From M3007 sp041741155 (lineage in GTDB: Bacteria; Bacteroidota; Bacteroidia; Chitinophagales; Saprospiraceae): a stretch of DNA of 64,000 bases. Positions 8,633 to 16,403 of the stretch are shown piece after piece. Each line of letters opens with the position of its first letter. Positions within the stretch are counted from its first letter, which is position 1. The position numbers were made by a program, and so were the translations under genes. Location of the stretch: the NCBI GenBank assembly GCA_041741155.1, contig JBGSKO010000151.1:62001-126000 (forward strand), given 5' to 3'. Under the pieces are notes generated by a model. The model saw only the letters and a list, made by a program, of their open reading frames with translations, did no database searches and was not told the DNA's origin.

Positions 8633-9430
8633 GTGCAAGCAAAAAAATCCTACGGACAACATTTTCTCACAGACGACAGTATCGCGGCACGCGTGGCCGA
8701 TGGCCTGAAACGCTCCGGCGAAACCGGGTTGGTGCTGGAAATAGGGCCGGGTACCGGCATGCTGACCAAGCACCTGCTGGCCCACCGGGATGCCTATACG
8801 CTCTATGCCGTGGAGGCCGACCGCGACATGGTGGCTTATATGGAAAAGCACTATCTGGAGCTGCACGAACGCCTCATTTTGCGCGATTTTTTGGACTTTG
8901 ATCCGAAAACGGTGTTTGGCGACAAGTCTTTTTGCCTGATTGGTAATTTCCCGTACAACATCAGTACGCAGATTCTTTTCAAAATGCTGGAATACCGCCA
9001 GCAAGTCCCCGAACTGGTCGGGATGTTTCAAAAGGAAGTGGCCGACCGTGTAGTGGCTCCTCCTGGCAACAAAGTATATGGCATCACCAGCGTACTGCTT
9101 CAGGCGTATTACCACACAGAATACCTGTTCACCGTGGAACCAGGGTCGTTCAACCCGCCGCCCAAAGTGCGCTCGGCGGTTATCCGGCTTACCCGAAAAG
9201 ACAATTTTGAATTGTCTTGCGACGAAAATGTTTTCCGGCAGGTGGTGAAAACAGCGTTCAACCAGCGGAGAAAAATGCTGCGAAATACCCTCAAGCCCTT
9301 TTTCCCGCTCGAAAAATTGATGTCAGATCCATTCTTCGAACAACGTCCCGAGCGTCTCGGCTGGGAAGACTACGAAAAACTGGTTCGAGCGATGAGCTCT
9401 ATGAGTGATGAATCTCTACGTAACTCATAG
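8633..9430 (+). CDS. rsmA: 16S rRNA (adenine1518/1519-N6) dimethyltransferase
   Basis: KsgA/RsmA dimethylates two adjacent adenines in the 3' hairpin of 16S rRNA during 30S maturation. The protein shows AKKSYGQHFLTD at its very start, the SAM-binding loop LEIGPGTGMLTKHLL (about 37-51), EADRDM, and the catalytic motif NFPYNIS, followed by GSFNPPPKVRSAV near the C-terminal part. I chose the GTG at 8633, which gives the usual short family N-terminus; a TTG at 8612 would add seven residues. The last dozen codons (SSMSDESLRNS) are made of a short-word repeat that continues into the spacer (9393-9476), so the native tail may have been replaced or extended by the repeat. Confidence 0.95.
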   Translation: MQAKKSYGQHFLTDDSIAARVADGLKRSGETGLVLEIGPGTGMLTKHLLAHRDAYTLYAVEADRDMVAYMEKHYLELHERLILRDFLDFDPKTVFGDKSFCLIGNFPYNISTQILFKMLEYRQQVPELVGMFQKEVADRVVAPPGNKVYGITSVLLQAYYHTEYLFTVEPGSFNPPPKVRSAVIRLTRKDNFELSCDENVFRQVVKTAFNQRRKMLRNTLKPFFPLEKLMSDPFFEQRPERLGWEDYEKLVRAMSSMSDESLRNS

Positions 9431-9476
9431 TTCATCGTTCATCACTCAAGTTCATCACTCATAGCTCATCACTCTT
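9393..9476. repeat. GTTCATCACTC / ATGAGTGATGAA short-word array
   Basis: Near-repeats of TCATCACTCA and its reverse complement TGAGTGATGA fill the space between rsmA and the next gene, and also encode the last codons of rsmA. The array can fold back on itself because both orientations are present. Confidence 0.75.
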
Positions 9477-9800
9477 ATGGCAACCTATTTTGATCTGGTT
9501 TACGCTGTGACACGACAAATTCCGCGTGGTCGGGTGACTACCTACGGAGCTATTGCAGATTTTTTAGCCTTGGGTGCCGCTCGTATGGTCGGCTGGGCGC
9601 TGAACCACAGTTTTGATGAGCAGGGGGTGCCCGCGCACCGCGTCGTGAATCGCAAAGGCGAACTCAGCGGACGCAACCATTTTCCTACACCCACTATGAT
9701 GCAGCAGCTGTTGGAAGCCGAGGGTGTGCGCGTGGAAGACAACCGGGTCGTGGATTTTGACAAGCACTTCTGGAGCCCGGCAGAAGAAATAGAGCTATAA
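9477..9800 (+). CDS. Alkyltransferase-like protein (MGMT family without catalytic Cys)
   Basis: This 107-residue protein is the DNA-binding domain of O6-alkylguanine-DNA alkyltransferases (RGRVTTYGAIA helix-turn-helix region at 17-27, arginine finger ALGAARMVGWAL at 31-42). In place of the PCHR active site it has VPAHRV (51-56), with Ala53 where the alkyl-accepting Cys should be. That makes it an alkyltransferase-like (ATL) protein. Such proteins bind alkylated guanine and hand it to nucleotide excision repair rather than repairing it themselves. The length is normal for ATLs. It lies downstream of rsmA on the same strand, with a repeat array in between. Confidence 0.92.
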   Translation: MATYFDLVYAVTRQIPRGRVTTYGAIADFLALGAARMVGWALNHSFDEQGVPAHRVVNRKGELSGRNHFPTPTMMQQLLEAEGVRVEDNRVVDFDKHFWSPAEEIEL

Positions 9801-9823
9801 AGACAAAGGGCGAGTTTTGCCGA

Positions 9824-10306
9824 TTACCCTTTGACTGTTGCCTTTGCCCTTTTTCGAAAGTATTTTAGCGACACCAGAAGCAGGCCGAAAGACTCACCAT
9901 CCTCTTTGGTCGTCTTGGCGTGGTGGGCGCCATGCGCGCGCAGAATGCCTCGCGAGTAGGTGCTATCCAGCTGACGGAACCACTTGAACCGCTGATGGAT
10001 ATAGACATCGTGGATCAGGAAATAGGTGAGACCGTACAGCGAGATGCCAACGCCGATGAAAAGCACCCAAAAATTCGGAGTCATGCCGCCGATCATATAG
10101 CAGAGCATACTGGGAATAGCAAAGACCAAAAAGAAGCGGTCATTTTTTTCAAAAAAACCTTCTTTCTCGTGCTTGGGTTTGTGGTGGTCTTCGTGCCAGT
10201 TCCACAACCAGCCGTGCATCAGGTATTTGTGGGTAAACCACGCCATAAATTCCATACCGACGTATGCGGCGAGTGTAATGAGTACGTAAAGCAGCCAGGT
10301 TGCCAT
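9824..10306 (-). CDS. crtZ: Beta-carotene hydroxylase-like membrane di-iron enzyme
   Basis: The 160-residue protein belongs to the fatty-acid-hydroxylase/CrtZ superfamily. Four histidine clusters that ligate the two irons are visible: HKYLMH, HEDHH, HDVYIHQRF and HGAHHAK. It has about four hydrophobic segments, beginning with LLYVLITLAAYVGMEF. The length and the HEDHH box fit bacterial CrtZ, which adds 3-hydroxyl groups to beta-carotene (zeaxanthin formation). No other carotenoid gene is in the window. The 165 bases upstream hold no gene that I can see. Confidence 0.88.
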   Translation of the reverse strand: MATWLLYVLITLAAYVGMEFMAWFTHKYLMHGWLWNWHEDHHKPKHEKEGFFEKNDRFFLVFAIPSMLCYMIGGMTPNFWVLFIGVGISLYGLTYFLIHDVYIHQRFKWFRQLDSTYSRGILRAHGAHHAKTTKEDGESFGLLLVSLKYFRKRAKATVKG

Positions 10307-10471
10307 AATTATGGTCGAATGATTCTGTTGATTTTATTAAACACAAAACGGTGCGAAAAAACGGCTTTTTCGACAATTGTGGAGCTCGTGAGCGCACCCT
10401 TTAACAGATCGCGTTTGCTAAAGTTTAATGTGGTTTAGGCTTTTTTGCGGGCTTTCGGCAAGCAAAACCCG

Positions 10472-11521
10472 TCACGCTTCCATCCGCAAGAGCTTGTTTT
10501 CGGGGGCCACGCTCAGGGTAGGAGAATGGTTGTGTAGGGGGGGGCCATGGAGTATTTGTTCATACAACCGAAGGTAATCGCGGGCCATTCGTTCGGCAGA
10601 AAAGCAATCACGGGCGTATTCGGTGCAGCGTTCGGGGGAGAATGCACCGGCTTGTCGGATGGCATCCAGCAGTTCGGAGCGTTTGATGGATAAGCAGCCG
10701 AACTCGGAAAAACAGGCATCCACGTGGCCGGTCCATTTTCGATTGTCGGTGTTTGTTTTGGGGCACAAAAGTTCGGGCAGGGCGCCATACGGCGTGCCGA
10801 ACACCGGGCAGCCGAAGTAAAGACTTTCGATTACGGGCAACCCGAACGGCTCGTGCCAAAGAATAGGGAAAAGGAGTCCCTTGGAGCCGTTGAGCAACAT
10901 ATTGCGCCCGTCGCGGTGGAGTACGCCGTGAAAGCGGGCGCTGGGGCTGAGGGTGATGCGCAGGCCCTTGCGAAAATTGACCCGCGATCCGCCGATTACA
11001 TGCACCCGCGTACCTGCCCGTGCCGCCAGATCAATTGCGCCCCGCACATTCCGACCGCCCCAGGCGGCATCACCGAGGAAGTGAAAATAGTTGCGCGGAA
11101 AATCCAGCAGCGCCTCCCCGTAATCACGGAAATCCAGACCAGGATAAACGAATACCTCAGCACCGTGTCGGGCGGCATGGCTGGCCGAGAGGAAGACCGT
11201 GTTTGGGTCAAAAGTTTCCGCCGCAGTACTATTGTCAAAATTGGTAATCAGATAGGGCTTCCCAAGGGCTGACAAGGCCTTCTGTGGTGGACGGTAAAAA
11301 AAATGAACCAGGTCCACATCCGCTGGTATTTGTGCTTCGAGCGGCTTTTTTTCTTCCAAAAACAGCACCGGTGCATAGGTACACGTCGACTTTTTTTTCA
11401 CCAAAAGTAGTGGCTCGTGCCCCATTTCATGCAACTGGCGCCCCTGCCACCACAGCACGCGCTCCGCATCATCATAGTTTTGAGTGGGAATTTGGCTGTT
11501 CAGGACGAGCAGTATTTTCAT
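10472..11521 (-). CDS. Glycosyltransferase, GT4-like (GT-B fold)
   Basis: The 349-residue protein starts MKILLVLNSQIPTQNYDDAER, and its C-terminal half has the retaining GT-B signature PILWHEPFGLPVIESLYFGCPVFGTPYGALPEL, with the EPFG...ES pattern of GT4. I took the ATG at 11521 instead of a TTG nine bases upstream because it begins directly with the first beta-strand. The sugar donor and acceptor are not readable from sequence. It stands alone, divergent from folC, so it does not belong to an obvious polysaccharide cluster. Confidence 0.85.
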   Translation of the reverse strand: MKILLVLNSQIPTQNYDDAERVLWWQGRQLHEMGHEPLLLVKKKSTCTYAPVLFLEEKKPLEAQIPADVDLVHFFYRPPQKALSALGKPYLITNFDNSTAAETFDPNTVFLSASHAARHGAEVFVYPGLDFRDYGEALLDFPRNYFHFLGDAAWGGRNVRGAIDLAARAGTRVHVIGGSRVNFRKGLRITLSPSARFHGVLHRDGRNMLLNGSKGLLFPILWHEPFGLPVIESLYFGCPVFGTPYGALPELLCPKTNTDNRKWTGHVDACFSEFGCLSIKRSELLDAIRQAGAFSPERCTEYARDCFSAERMARDYLRLYEQILHGPPLHNHSPTLSVAPENKLLRMEA

Positions 11522-11702
11522 GGCAAACAAACGTTAGGATTAAGGCTTGATTAAGGGTATCGAGGGCGTGTGCAAATGTGCGACATCCAACAGGCTTGCC
11601 AAAAGAAAATCCCAACCTTTGCGCTGCTATTCGTAGCAAAGTGCCAAGAGAGCGCCCGTTCGTATGGGCAAAACAAACCACGCACCACCATTCATTTTCG
11701 CT

Positions 11703-13034
11703 ATGACCTACCGCGAGACCCTCGACTACCTCTACGCTCAGTTGCCGATGTTTCAGCGCATCGGCCCTGCCGCCTACAAAAAGGATTTAAGCAATACGCT
11801 GGCCCTTTGTGCCCACCTGGGCAATCCGCATGTACGCTTTCCCAGTATTCATGTCGGCGGCACGAATGGCAAAGGCTCGGTGAGTCATTTTCTGGCGGCG
11901 CTCTGCCAAACAGCCGGCCTGAAAACAGGCCTGTATGTCAGCCCGCACTACCGCGACTTCCGTGAGCGCATCAAGATCAACGGCCAGTACATACCCCGGC
12001 AGCGGGTGGTAGAATTTGTGGAAAAGCACCGCACGGCAATCGAGGCGATTCAGCCCTCTTTTTTCGAACTCTGTGTCGCCATGGCCTTCGATCACTTCGC
12101 CCGCGAACGGGTAGATATTGCCGTAATCGAGGTGGGGCTTGGCGGGCGCCTGGACAGCACCAACGTCATCACACCTTTACTCAGCGTCATCACCAATATC
12201 AGCTACGATCATCAGAATCTTTTGGGCGACACCCTGCCGCTTATCGCCGGCGAGAAGGCGGGTATCATCAAGCCCGGCGTGCCCGTGGTTATTGGCGAGA
12301 CGCACCCCGAGTCGGCTCCCGTTTTTTTGAAAAATGCGGAGGAAACAAACTCGCCGATCATTTTTGCCGACCAGCATTTTCAGGTTTTGGAAAAAGAAAA
12401 CAGTGGGTGGGAGACTGCCGTGTACGATGTTTTTCAAGACAAAAAACCCTATTTGGAAAACCTTCTGGTGGATGTTGCCGGGCCGTTTCAACAAAAAAAC
12501 CTCGCTACGACCCTACAGGCCTGGGAGGTTCTTTTGGAAAAGAGTCTGCAACCCGAAATGGCAGGAGTGCTTGCAGCGCAACTCAAGACTCAAGACTCAA
12601 GACTCAAAATACTTGAAGCCCTATCCAAAATTCGCGACCTGACGCGTTTCATGGGCCGCTGGCAGGTCATCGGGCGGCAGCCCATGGTGCTGTGCGACAG
12701 TGCTCATAATGAGGCTGGTTTGCGCACAATTTTGGCAAAAATGGCTGATTTGCCGTTCCGGAAAATCCACTTTGTGGTAGGATTTGTGAACGACAAAGAT
12801 GTGGCGCCGGTGTTGGCGCTGTTTCCCCGTTCCGCGAGCTATTATTTCGCCAAAGCCAACATTCCCCGTGGCTTGGAGGCAAGTGTACTGCGCGAAAAAG
12901 CTGCCGGTGCAGGGTTGCAGGGACGTGCCTATACGTCGGTGAAAAATGCACTCAGGGCCGCCCGTCGCGCGGCGCAGCCAGACGACCTGATCGTGGTGAC
13001 CGGAAGTATTTTTGTGGTGGCGGAAGTGGTCTGA
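11703..13034 (+). CDS. folC: Bifunctional folylpolyglutamate / dihydrofolate synthase
   Basis: FolC adds glutamate to dihydropteroate or folates using ATP in the cytosol. At 443 residues it has the normal length and Mur-ligase-like architecture: the ATP loop HVGGTNGKGSVSHFL (about 50-64), EVGLGGRLDSTN (about 145-156), ITNISYDHQNLLG (about 166-178) and a C-terminal domain with LCDSAHNEAGL. I chose the ATG at 11703 because MTYRETLDYLYAQLPMFQ is the family start; the longer frame adds 13 poorly fitting residues. Between the central and C-terminal domains the gene carries an in-frame CTCAAGA short-word repeat (12579-12611) encoding QLKTQDSRLKI. Confidence 0.95.
   Translation: MTYRETLDYLYAQLPMFQRIGPAAYKKDLSNTLALCAHLGNPHVRFPSIHVGGTNGKGSVSHFLAALCQTAGLKTGLYVSPHYRDFRERIKINGQYIPRQRVVEFVEKHRTAIEAIQPSFFELCVAMAFDHFARERVDIAVIEVGLGGRLDSTNVITPLLSVITNISYDHQNLLGDTLPLIAGEKAGIIKPGVPVVIGETHPESAPVFLKNAEETNSPIIFADQHFQVLEKENSGWETAVYDVFQDKKPYLENLLVDVAGPFQQKNLATTLQAWEVLLEKSLQPEMAGVLAAQLKTQDSRLKILEALSKIRDLTRFMGRWQVIGRQPMVLCDSAHNEAGLRTILAKMADLPFRKIHFVVGFVNDKDVAPVLALFPRSASYYFAKANIPRGLEASVLREKAAGAGLQGRAYTSVKNALRAARRAAQPDDLIVVTGSIFVVAEVV
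12579..12611. repeat. In-frame AAGACTC short-word repeat inside folC
   Basis: Four near-perfect copies of ACTCAAG sit in the coding frame of folC, at the linker between the central and C-terminal domains. They add a short charged stretch without breaking the frame. Confidence 0.8.
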
Positions 13035-13067
13035 ATGGGAAAAGGCAAATTTGAAAGGTTCCTCAGG

Positions 13068-13739
13068 TTACTTCGTGCGGTTTTTGACTGCTTCGCCAAA
13101 GGCATCCCAGACGGGATCGCCTTCGGGCAGCGGAGCTTCCATTTGCATCCATTCCCCGGTGCCGGGATGCTCGAACGCCAGTCGCCAGGCATGGAGGTGA
13201 ATCGAACGGTCGCGGTTGCCGCGCCGCGCGCCGTATTTCACGTCGCCCTTGATCGGGCAACCGATGGCAGCCAACTGGGCGCGGATCTGGTGGTGCCTGC
13301 CCGTGATAAGCCGGATATGCAGCAGGTGGTAACGTGCGGAACTGCCCATCAACTGGTAGTGCAACTCGGCGCGTTCAGCTCCTTCCCGCGCTTCAGTAGA
13401 AGCAAACGCCCTGTTCTTGGCGGCGTTTTTTTGCAGATAATGCACCAGCACGCCTTCCGATTCCGGTGGCGGATCCGCCACTACCGCCAGATATTCCTTT
13501 TCGATGGTATGCGCCTGAAATTGTTGTTGCAATTGGGTCATCACCTCCTTCGACTTGGCGAGTAACAAAATGCCCGTTGCCGGACGGTCGAGCCGGTGCA
13601 CCAGGTGCAGTGGCTGGCTACATTCGTCCTCGGCCCACTGGAGCAGAGCGATGTCGCCGGTTTTGTCGGCCTGAGCGGGCATTCCCGCCGGTTTGTTTAC
13701 TACGAGGAGCAGGGAATCTTGAAAAAGTATGGTTGGCAT
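13068..13739 (-). CDS. RluA-family 23S rRNA/tRNA pseudouridine synthase
   Basis: The 223-residue protein is a pseudouridine synthase of the RluA type. It has NKPAGMPAQ (15-23), the catalytic motif HRLDRPATGILLLAKS (48-63, Asp51 catalytic) and the C-terminal ITGRHHQIRAQLAAIG (about 157-172). There is no N-terminal S4 domain, so it resembles the shorter RluA/TruC-like enzymes rather than RluC or RluD. I selected the ATG at 13739; the longer frame adds 25 residues that do not look like the family. It converges on folC with 33 nt between the stops. The exact target uridine is unknown. Confidence 0.9.
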   Translation of the reverse strand: MPTILFQDSLLLVVNKPAGMPAQADKTGDIALLQWAEDECSQPLHLVHRLDRPATGILLLAKSKEVMTQLQQQFQAHTIEKEYLAVVADPPPESEGVLVHYLQKNAAKNRAFASTEAREGAERAELHYQLMGSSARYHLLHIRLITGRHHQIRAQLAAIGCPIKGDVKYGARRGNRDRSIHLHAWRLAFEHPGTGEWMQMEAPLPEGDPVWDAFGEAVKNRTK

Positions 13740-13835
13740 GGCGTCAATCGTATAGAAACGGCCCAAGGTAAGGCAGTTGAGCAGCCCGTTTATTCCAAAA
13801 GTCAAAAACTCCATACCTTCGCCCGATAAAAAAAT

Positions 13836-14336
13836 ATGAACTTAGATAAATTTCTCGTCATCGCCGGTATGCCCGGTGTACACAAGCTGATCACGACACG
13901 CAGCAATGGTCTGTTGATTGATGATCGCAAAGAAGGCCGCACACGCTTTGTGGCTACCCGTCAGAACCAGATAACCCCCTTAGGCACTGTGGCCATTTAC
14001 GTGGATACCGACGAGGGCACCGTGCCGTTGTCGGAGGTTTTCCAGAAAATGCTGGACATGAAGGAGACCCTTCCGCCAGTATCCGTGGACTCCAACAGCG
14101 CAATATTCCGCGATTATTTTTCGCAAATTTTGCCCGAACATGACCGGGACCGCGTGCACATCAATGACATCAAGAAGTGCATCAAGTGGTTCAACTTCAT
14201 GCAGGAAAACGGCATTTTCGAGGAGGTAAAACTCGAAGATGAAACTGCTGCTGCTGAAGCCGAAACCGCTACAATTTCCGAGGCACCTGTTGCTGCTGAA
14301 GAAACAGAAAGCCCGGAAACCGCTGCAACAACTTAA
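13836..14336 (+). CDS. DUF5606-family conserved Bacteroidota protein
   Basis: This 166-residue cytosolic protein matches DUF5606, found mainly in Bacteroidota. The conserved N-terminal part is MNLDKFLVIAGMPGVHKL, with DDRKEGRTRFVATR and PLSEVFQKM. The function is unknown. The C-terminal 35 residues are Glu/Ala/Thr-rich and appear disordered. It lies 19 nt upstream of the GT2 gene, and the two are probably cotranscribed. Confidence 0.85.
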   Translation: MNLDKFLVIAGMPGVHKLITTRSNGLLIDDRKEGRTRFVATRQNQITPLGTVAIYVDTDEGTVPLSEVFQKMLDMKETLPPVSVDSNSAIFRDYFSQILPEHDRDRVHINDIKKCIKWFNFMQENGIFEEVKLEDETAAAEAETATISEAPVAAEETESPETAATT

Positions 14337-14355
14337 TTCACGGTTACCACGCACC

Positions 14356-15105
14356 ATGTACAAAGACAAAAAAGTCGTCGTCGTCCTCCCCGCGTACAAT
14401 GCCGCCAAAACTCTGGAAAAAACTTACCAGGAAATTCCGCTCGATCTGGTGGATGAGGTTATCCTGTGCGATGATCACAGCCGTGACAACACGGCGGAGC
14501 TGGCCCGAAGTCTGGGTATCCGGCACGTCCTGATCCACGAACGGAATACGGGCTACGGCGGCAACCAAAAGTCGCTTTACAACAAGGCTCTTGAAGTCGG
14601 TGGCGATATCGTAATCATGTTGCACCCCGACTACCAGTACACTCCGAAGCTCATCCCGTCCATGGTGAATATCATCGGCGAGGATCTCTATCCGGTTGTA
14701 CTCGGCTCGCGCATACTCGGTATGGGGGCGCGCAAGGGGGGTATGCCGCTGTATAAGTATATCGCCAACCGTTTCCTGACCTTCACGCAAAATCTGCTGA
14801 TCCACTACAAATTATCCGAATATCACACCGGATACCGCGCGTTCAGCCGTCAGGTACTCGAAACAATCAATTACAACCAGAATTCCGACGATTTTGTCTT
14901 TGACAATGAGATGCTTTCGCAGATCGTGTATGCCGGATTCGATATTGGCGAAGTAACGTGCCCGACCAAGTATTTCGAAGAGGCCTCCAGCATCAATTTT
15001 CGGCGCAGCATGAAGTATGGCCTTGGCGTGCTGCGTGTTTCCATGGGGCATTTTTTGCAGCGTTTGGGTATCCTGAAACTGAATATGTATCGTCGAATGC
15101 AATAA
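14356..15105 (+). CDS. Glycosyltransferase family 2 (DPM-like)
   Basis: This 249-residue inverting GT-A transferase starts MYKDKKVVVVLPAYNAAKTL and carries the donor-binding motif LCDDHSRDNT (about 35-44), GYGGNQKSLYNKAL and HPDYQYTP, which stands where the DXD-like metal motif is expected. The pattern resembles DPM/GtrB-type enzymes that charge polyprenyl phosphate, but the C-terminal TM helices of GtrB are absent. I used the ATG at 14356, which begins the Rossmann strand; the open frame continues upstream inside the DUF5606 gene. It is followed within 4 nt by the NRDE gene, so the three genes from 13836 form a likely operon. Confidence 0.88.
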   Translation: MYKDKKVVVVLPAYNAAKTLEKTYQEIPLDLVDEVILCDDHSRDNTAELARSLGIRHVLIHERNTGYGGNQKSLYNKALEVGGDIVIMLHPDYQYTPKLIPSMVNIIGEDLYPVVLGSRILGMGARKGGMPLYKYIANRFLTFTQNLLIHYKLSEYHTGYRAFSRQVLETINYNQNSDDFVFDNEMLSQIVYAGFDIGEVTCPTKYFEEASSINFRRSMKYGLGVLRVSMGHFLQRLGILKLNMYRRMQ

Positions 15106-15109
15106 GCAA

Positions 15110-15868
15110 ATGTGTACCGTTACTTATTTGCCACTCGAAGCGGGTTTCATTCTGACGCACAACCGCGATGAGGCGCCGGCACGTTCGCCCCAACATATTT
15201 CTAGCGCACAAATCGCAGGGAATACATTGTTTTTTCCCAGAGATACCAAAGCCGGCGGTACCTGGATAATTGCAGCTCGGGACGGCCGTACTGCGTGCCT
15301 GCTCAATGGCGCTTTTGTGAAACATCAGCATCTGCCACCTTATCGCCGGAGTCGCGGACTGATCCTGCTTGATTTTTTTGAATGGTCCGATTCCGAGCAC
15401 TTTTTCGCGCAGTACGATTTGGACCATATCGAGCCGTTCACGCTTCTGGTGTTCCAGTTTGGTCGGGTCACGGAGTTCCGCTGGGATGGAACTTCCAGGT
15501 GCCGGATGGATTTGCCGCCGGAGCAGCCGCATTTTTGGTGTTCGGCGACGCTTTATCCAGCGCCGGTACAGGCGTTGCGGGAGCAGGTTTTCCGAAACTG
15601 GCTCGAAAGCCATCGTTTACCCGATGGGCCCAGTTCTATGTCTTCCGCCCGACGGCTCCCATCGTCCATTTTTAAATTGCATTTAACGGGCAGCGTTGGC
15701 GATCCGGAAAACGATTATGTGATGAACCGAAGTGGACGGGTTTGCACGGTCAGCGTGACCCAGGTCGTCCAACAAAACGGCGCGCTTCGAATGCGCTATT
15801 TTGATCTGCTGGAAGGGAAACAAAATATTCGACGCTCCCGACGGCAGCTCCCAAAAACGGTGTGCTAA
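15110..15868 (+). CDS. NRDE (TANGO2-like) family protein
   Basis: The 252-residue protein starts MCTVTYLP and contains THNRDEAPAR at 16-25, the Asn-Arg-Asp-Glu motif that names the family. Cys2 stands where Ntn-hydrolase-type members of this fold place their nucleophile, so an amide-hydrolysing or acyl-transfer role has been suggested for relatives; I cannot assign a substrate. GGTWIIAARDGRTACLLNG (about 44-62) is another conserved segment. It begins 4 nt after the GT2 stop. Confidence 0.85.
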   Translation: MCTVTYLPLEAGFILTHNRDEAPARSPQHISSAQIAGNTLFFPRDTKAGGTWIIAARDGRTACLLNGAFVKHQHLPPYRRSRGLILLDFFEWSDSEHFFAQYDLDHIEPFTLLVFQFGRVTEFRWDGTSRCRMDLPPEQPHFWCSATLYPAPVQALREQVFRNWLESHRLPDGPSSMSSARRLPSSIFKLHLTGSVGDPENDYVMNRSGRVCTVSVTQVVQQNGALRMRYFDLLEGKQNIRRSRRQLPKTVC

Positions 15869-15965
15869 TCTTTGTTTTTTGTACACGAAAAGTCCCGGCC
15901 AAGCATCCTTTTGCAAACTTATTATGTCTAAGTAGTTAATTTTTTTCAAAAACAGCAACCAATGG

Positions 15966-15996
15966 TTGTCCGCTCTGGTTAATGTATATACTTTTC
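15966..15996 (+). promoter_or_regulatory. Bacteroidota-type promoter before the small T9SS protein
   Basis: A TTG at 15966-15968 and TACTTTTC at 15989-15996 (7 of 8 to TAnnTTTG) are separated by 20 nt, the normal spacing. The predicted start of transcription is near 16003, which supports the ATG at 16018 over an in-frame ATG at 15982 that would lie inside the promoter. Confidence 0.6.
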
Positions 15997-16017
15997 GACC
16001 AAAATTTGTGTGTGCCG

Positions 16018-16323
16018 ATGAAATATATTCTACTCTTTCTTTTTACGCTGCTCGTAAACGTGGCTGTTCAGGCCCAAAGTTCCGCGAAAGCAGACCTGAC
16101 TATTTTCCCAAATCCCACGACCGAGTACATTTCGGTGCGGGACAACAGTGATGCTGTTGGATACATTGCCATTTTTAATTTGGTTGGTAAAAAAGTAAAG
16201 GAATTCGACTTTGTCAAAGGCGAATCCCTCTTTGTTGCCGACCTGCCCAAAGGCATGTATCTGGTTCAGATTCAGGACCGCGGTCGCCAGGTACTCAAAA
16301 CCCAAAAAGTAGATAAGCGGTAG
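16018..16323 (+). CDS. Small secreted protein consisting of a T9SS type A sorting domain
   Basis: The 101-residue product has a signal peptide (MKYILLFLFTLLVNVAVQAQ) followed almost at once by a complete type A sorting domain: LTIFPNPTTEYISVRD, IFNLVGKKVKEFD, LPKGMYLVQIQDRG and a basic end TQKVDKR. There is no room for a cargo domain. It may be a remnant of a longer exported protein, or a real small surface protein delivered by the T9SS. The promoter position argues for the downstream ATG used here. Confidence 0.8.
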   Translation: MKYILLFLFTLLVNVAVQAQSSAKADLTIFPNPTTEYISVRDNSDAVGYIAIFNLVGKKVKEFDFVKGESLFVADLPKGMYLVQIQDRGRQVLKTQKVDKR

Positions 16324-16403
16324 GTGTTGCCGCTAATATAAAATCACGTTTGCTGGGAGCGCTATATTCGGCTCGCACGCTCCTTGATATTTTTCCCTCT
16401 TTT

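Noticed and set aside
9804..9833. Possible hairpin (CAAAGGG/CCCTTTG) after the alkyltransferase-like gene
   Set aside because: Seven pairs with a 16-nt loop and no T-run; too weak to call.
15982..16017. Upstream ATG for the small T9SS protein
   Set aside because: It would overlap the predicted -7 element and would put twelve non-signal residues ahead of a good signal peptide.
16356..16383. Short hairpin between the small T9SS gene and the GH109-like gene
   Set aside because: Only a 6-bp stem with a long loop and a poor T-run; not listed as a terminator.
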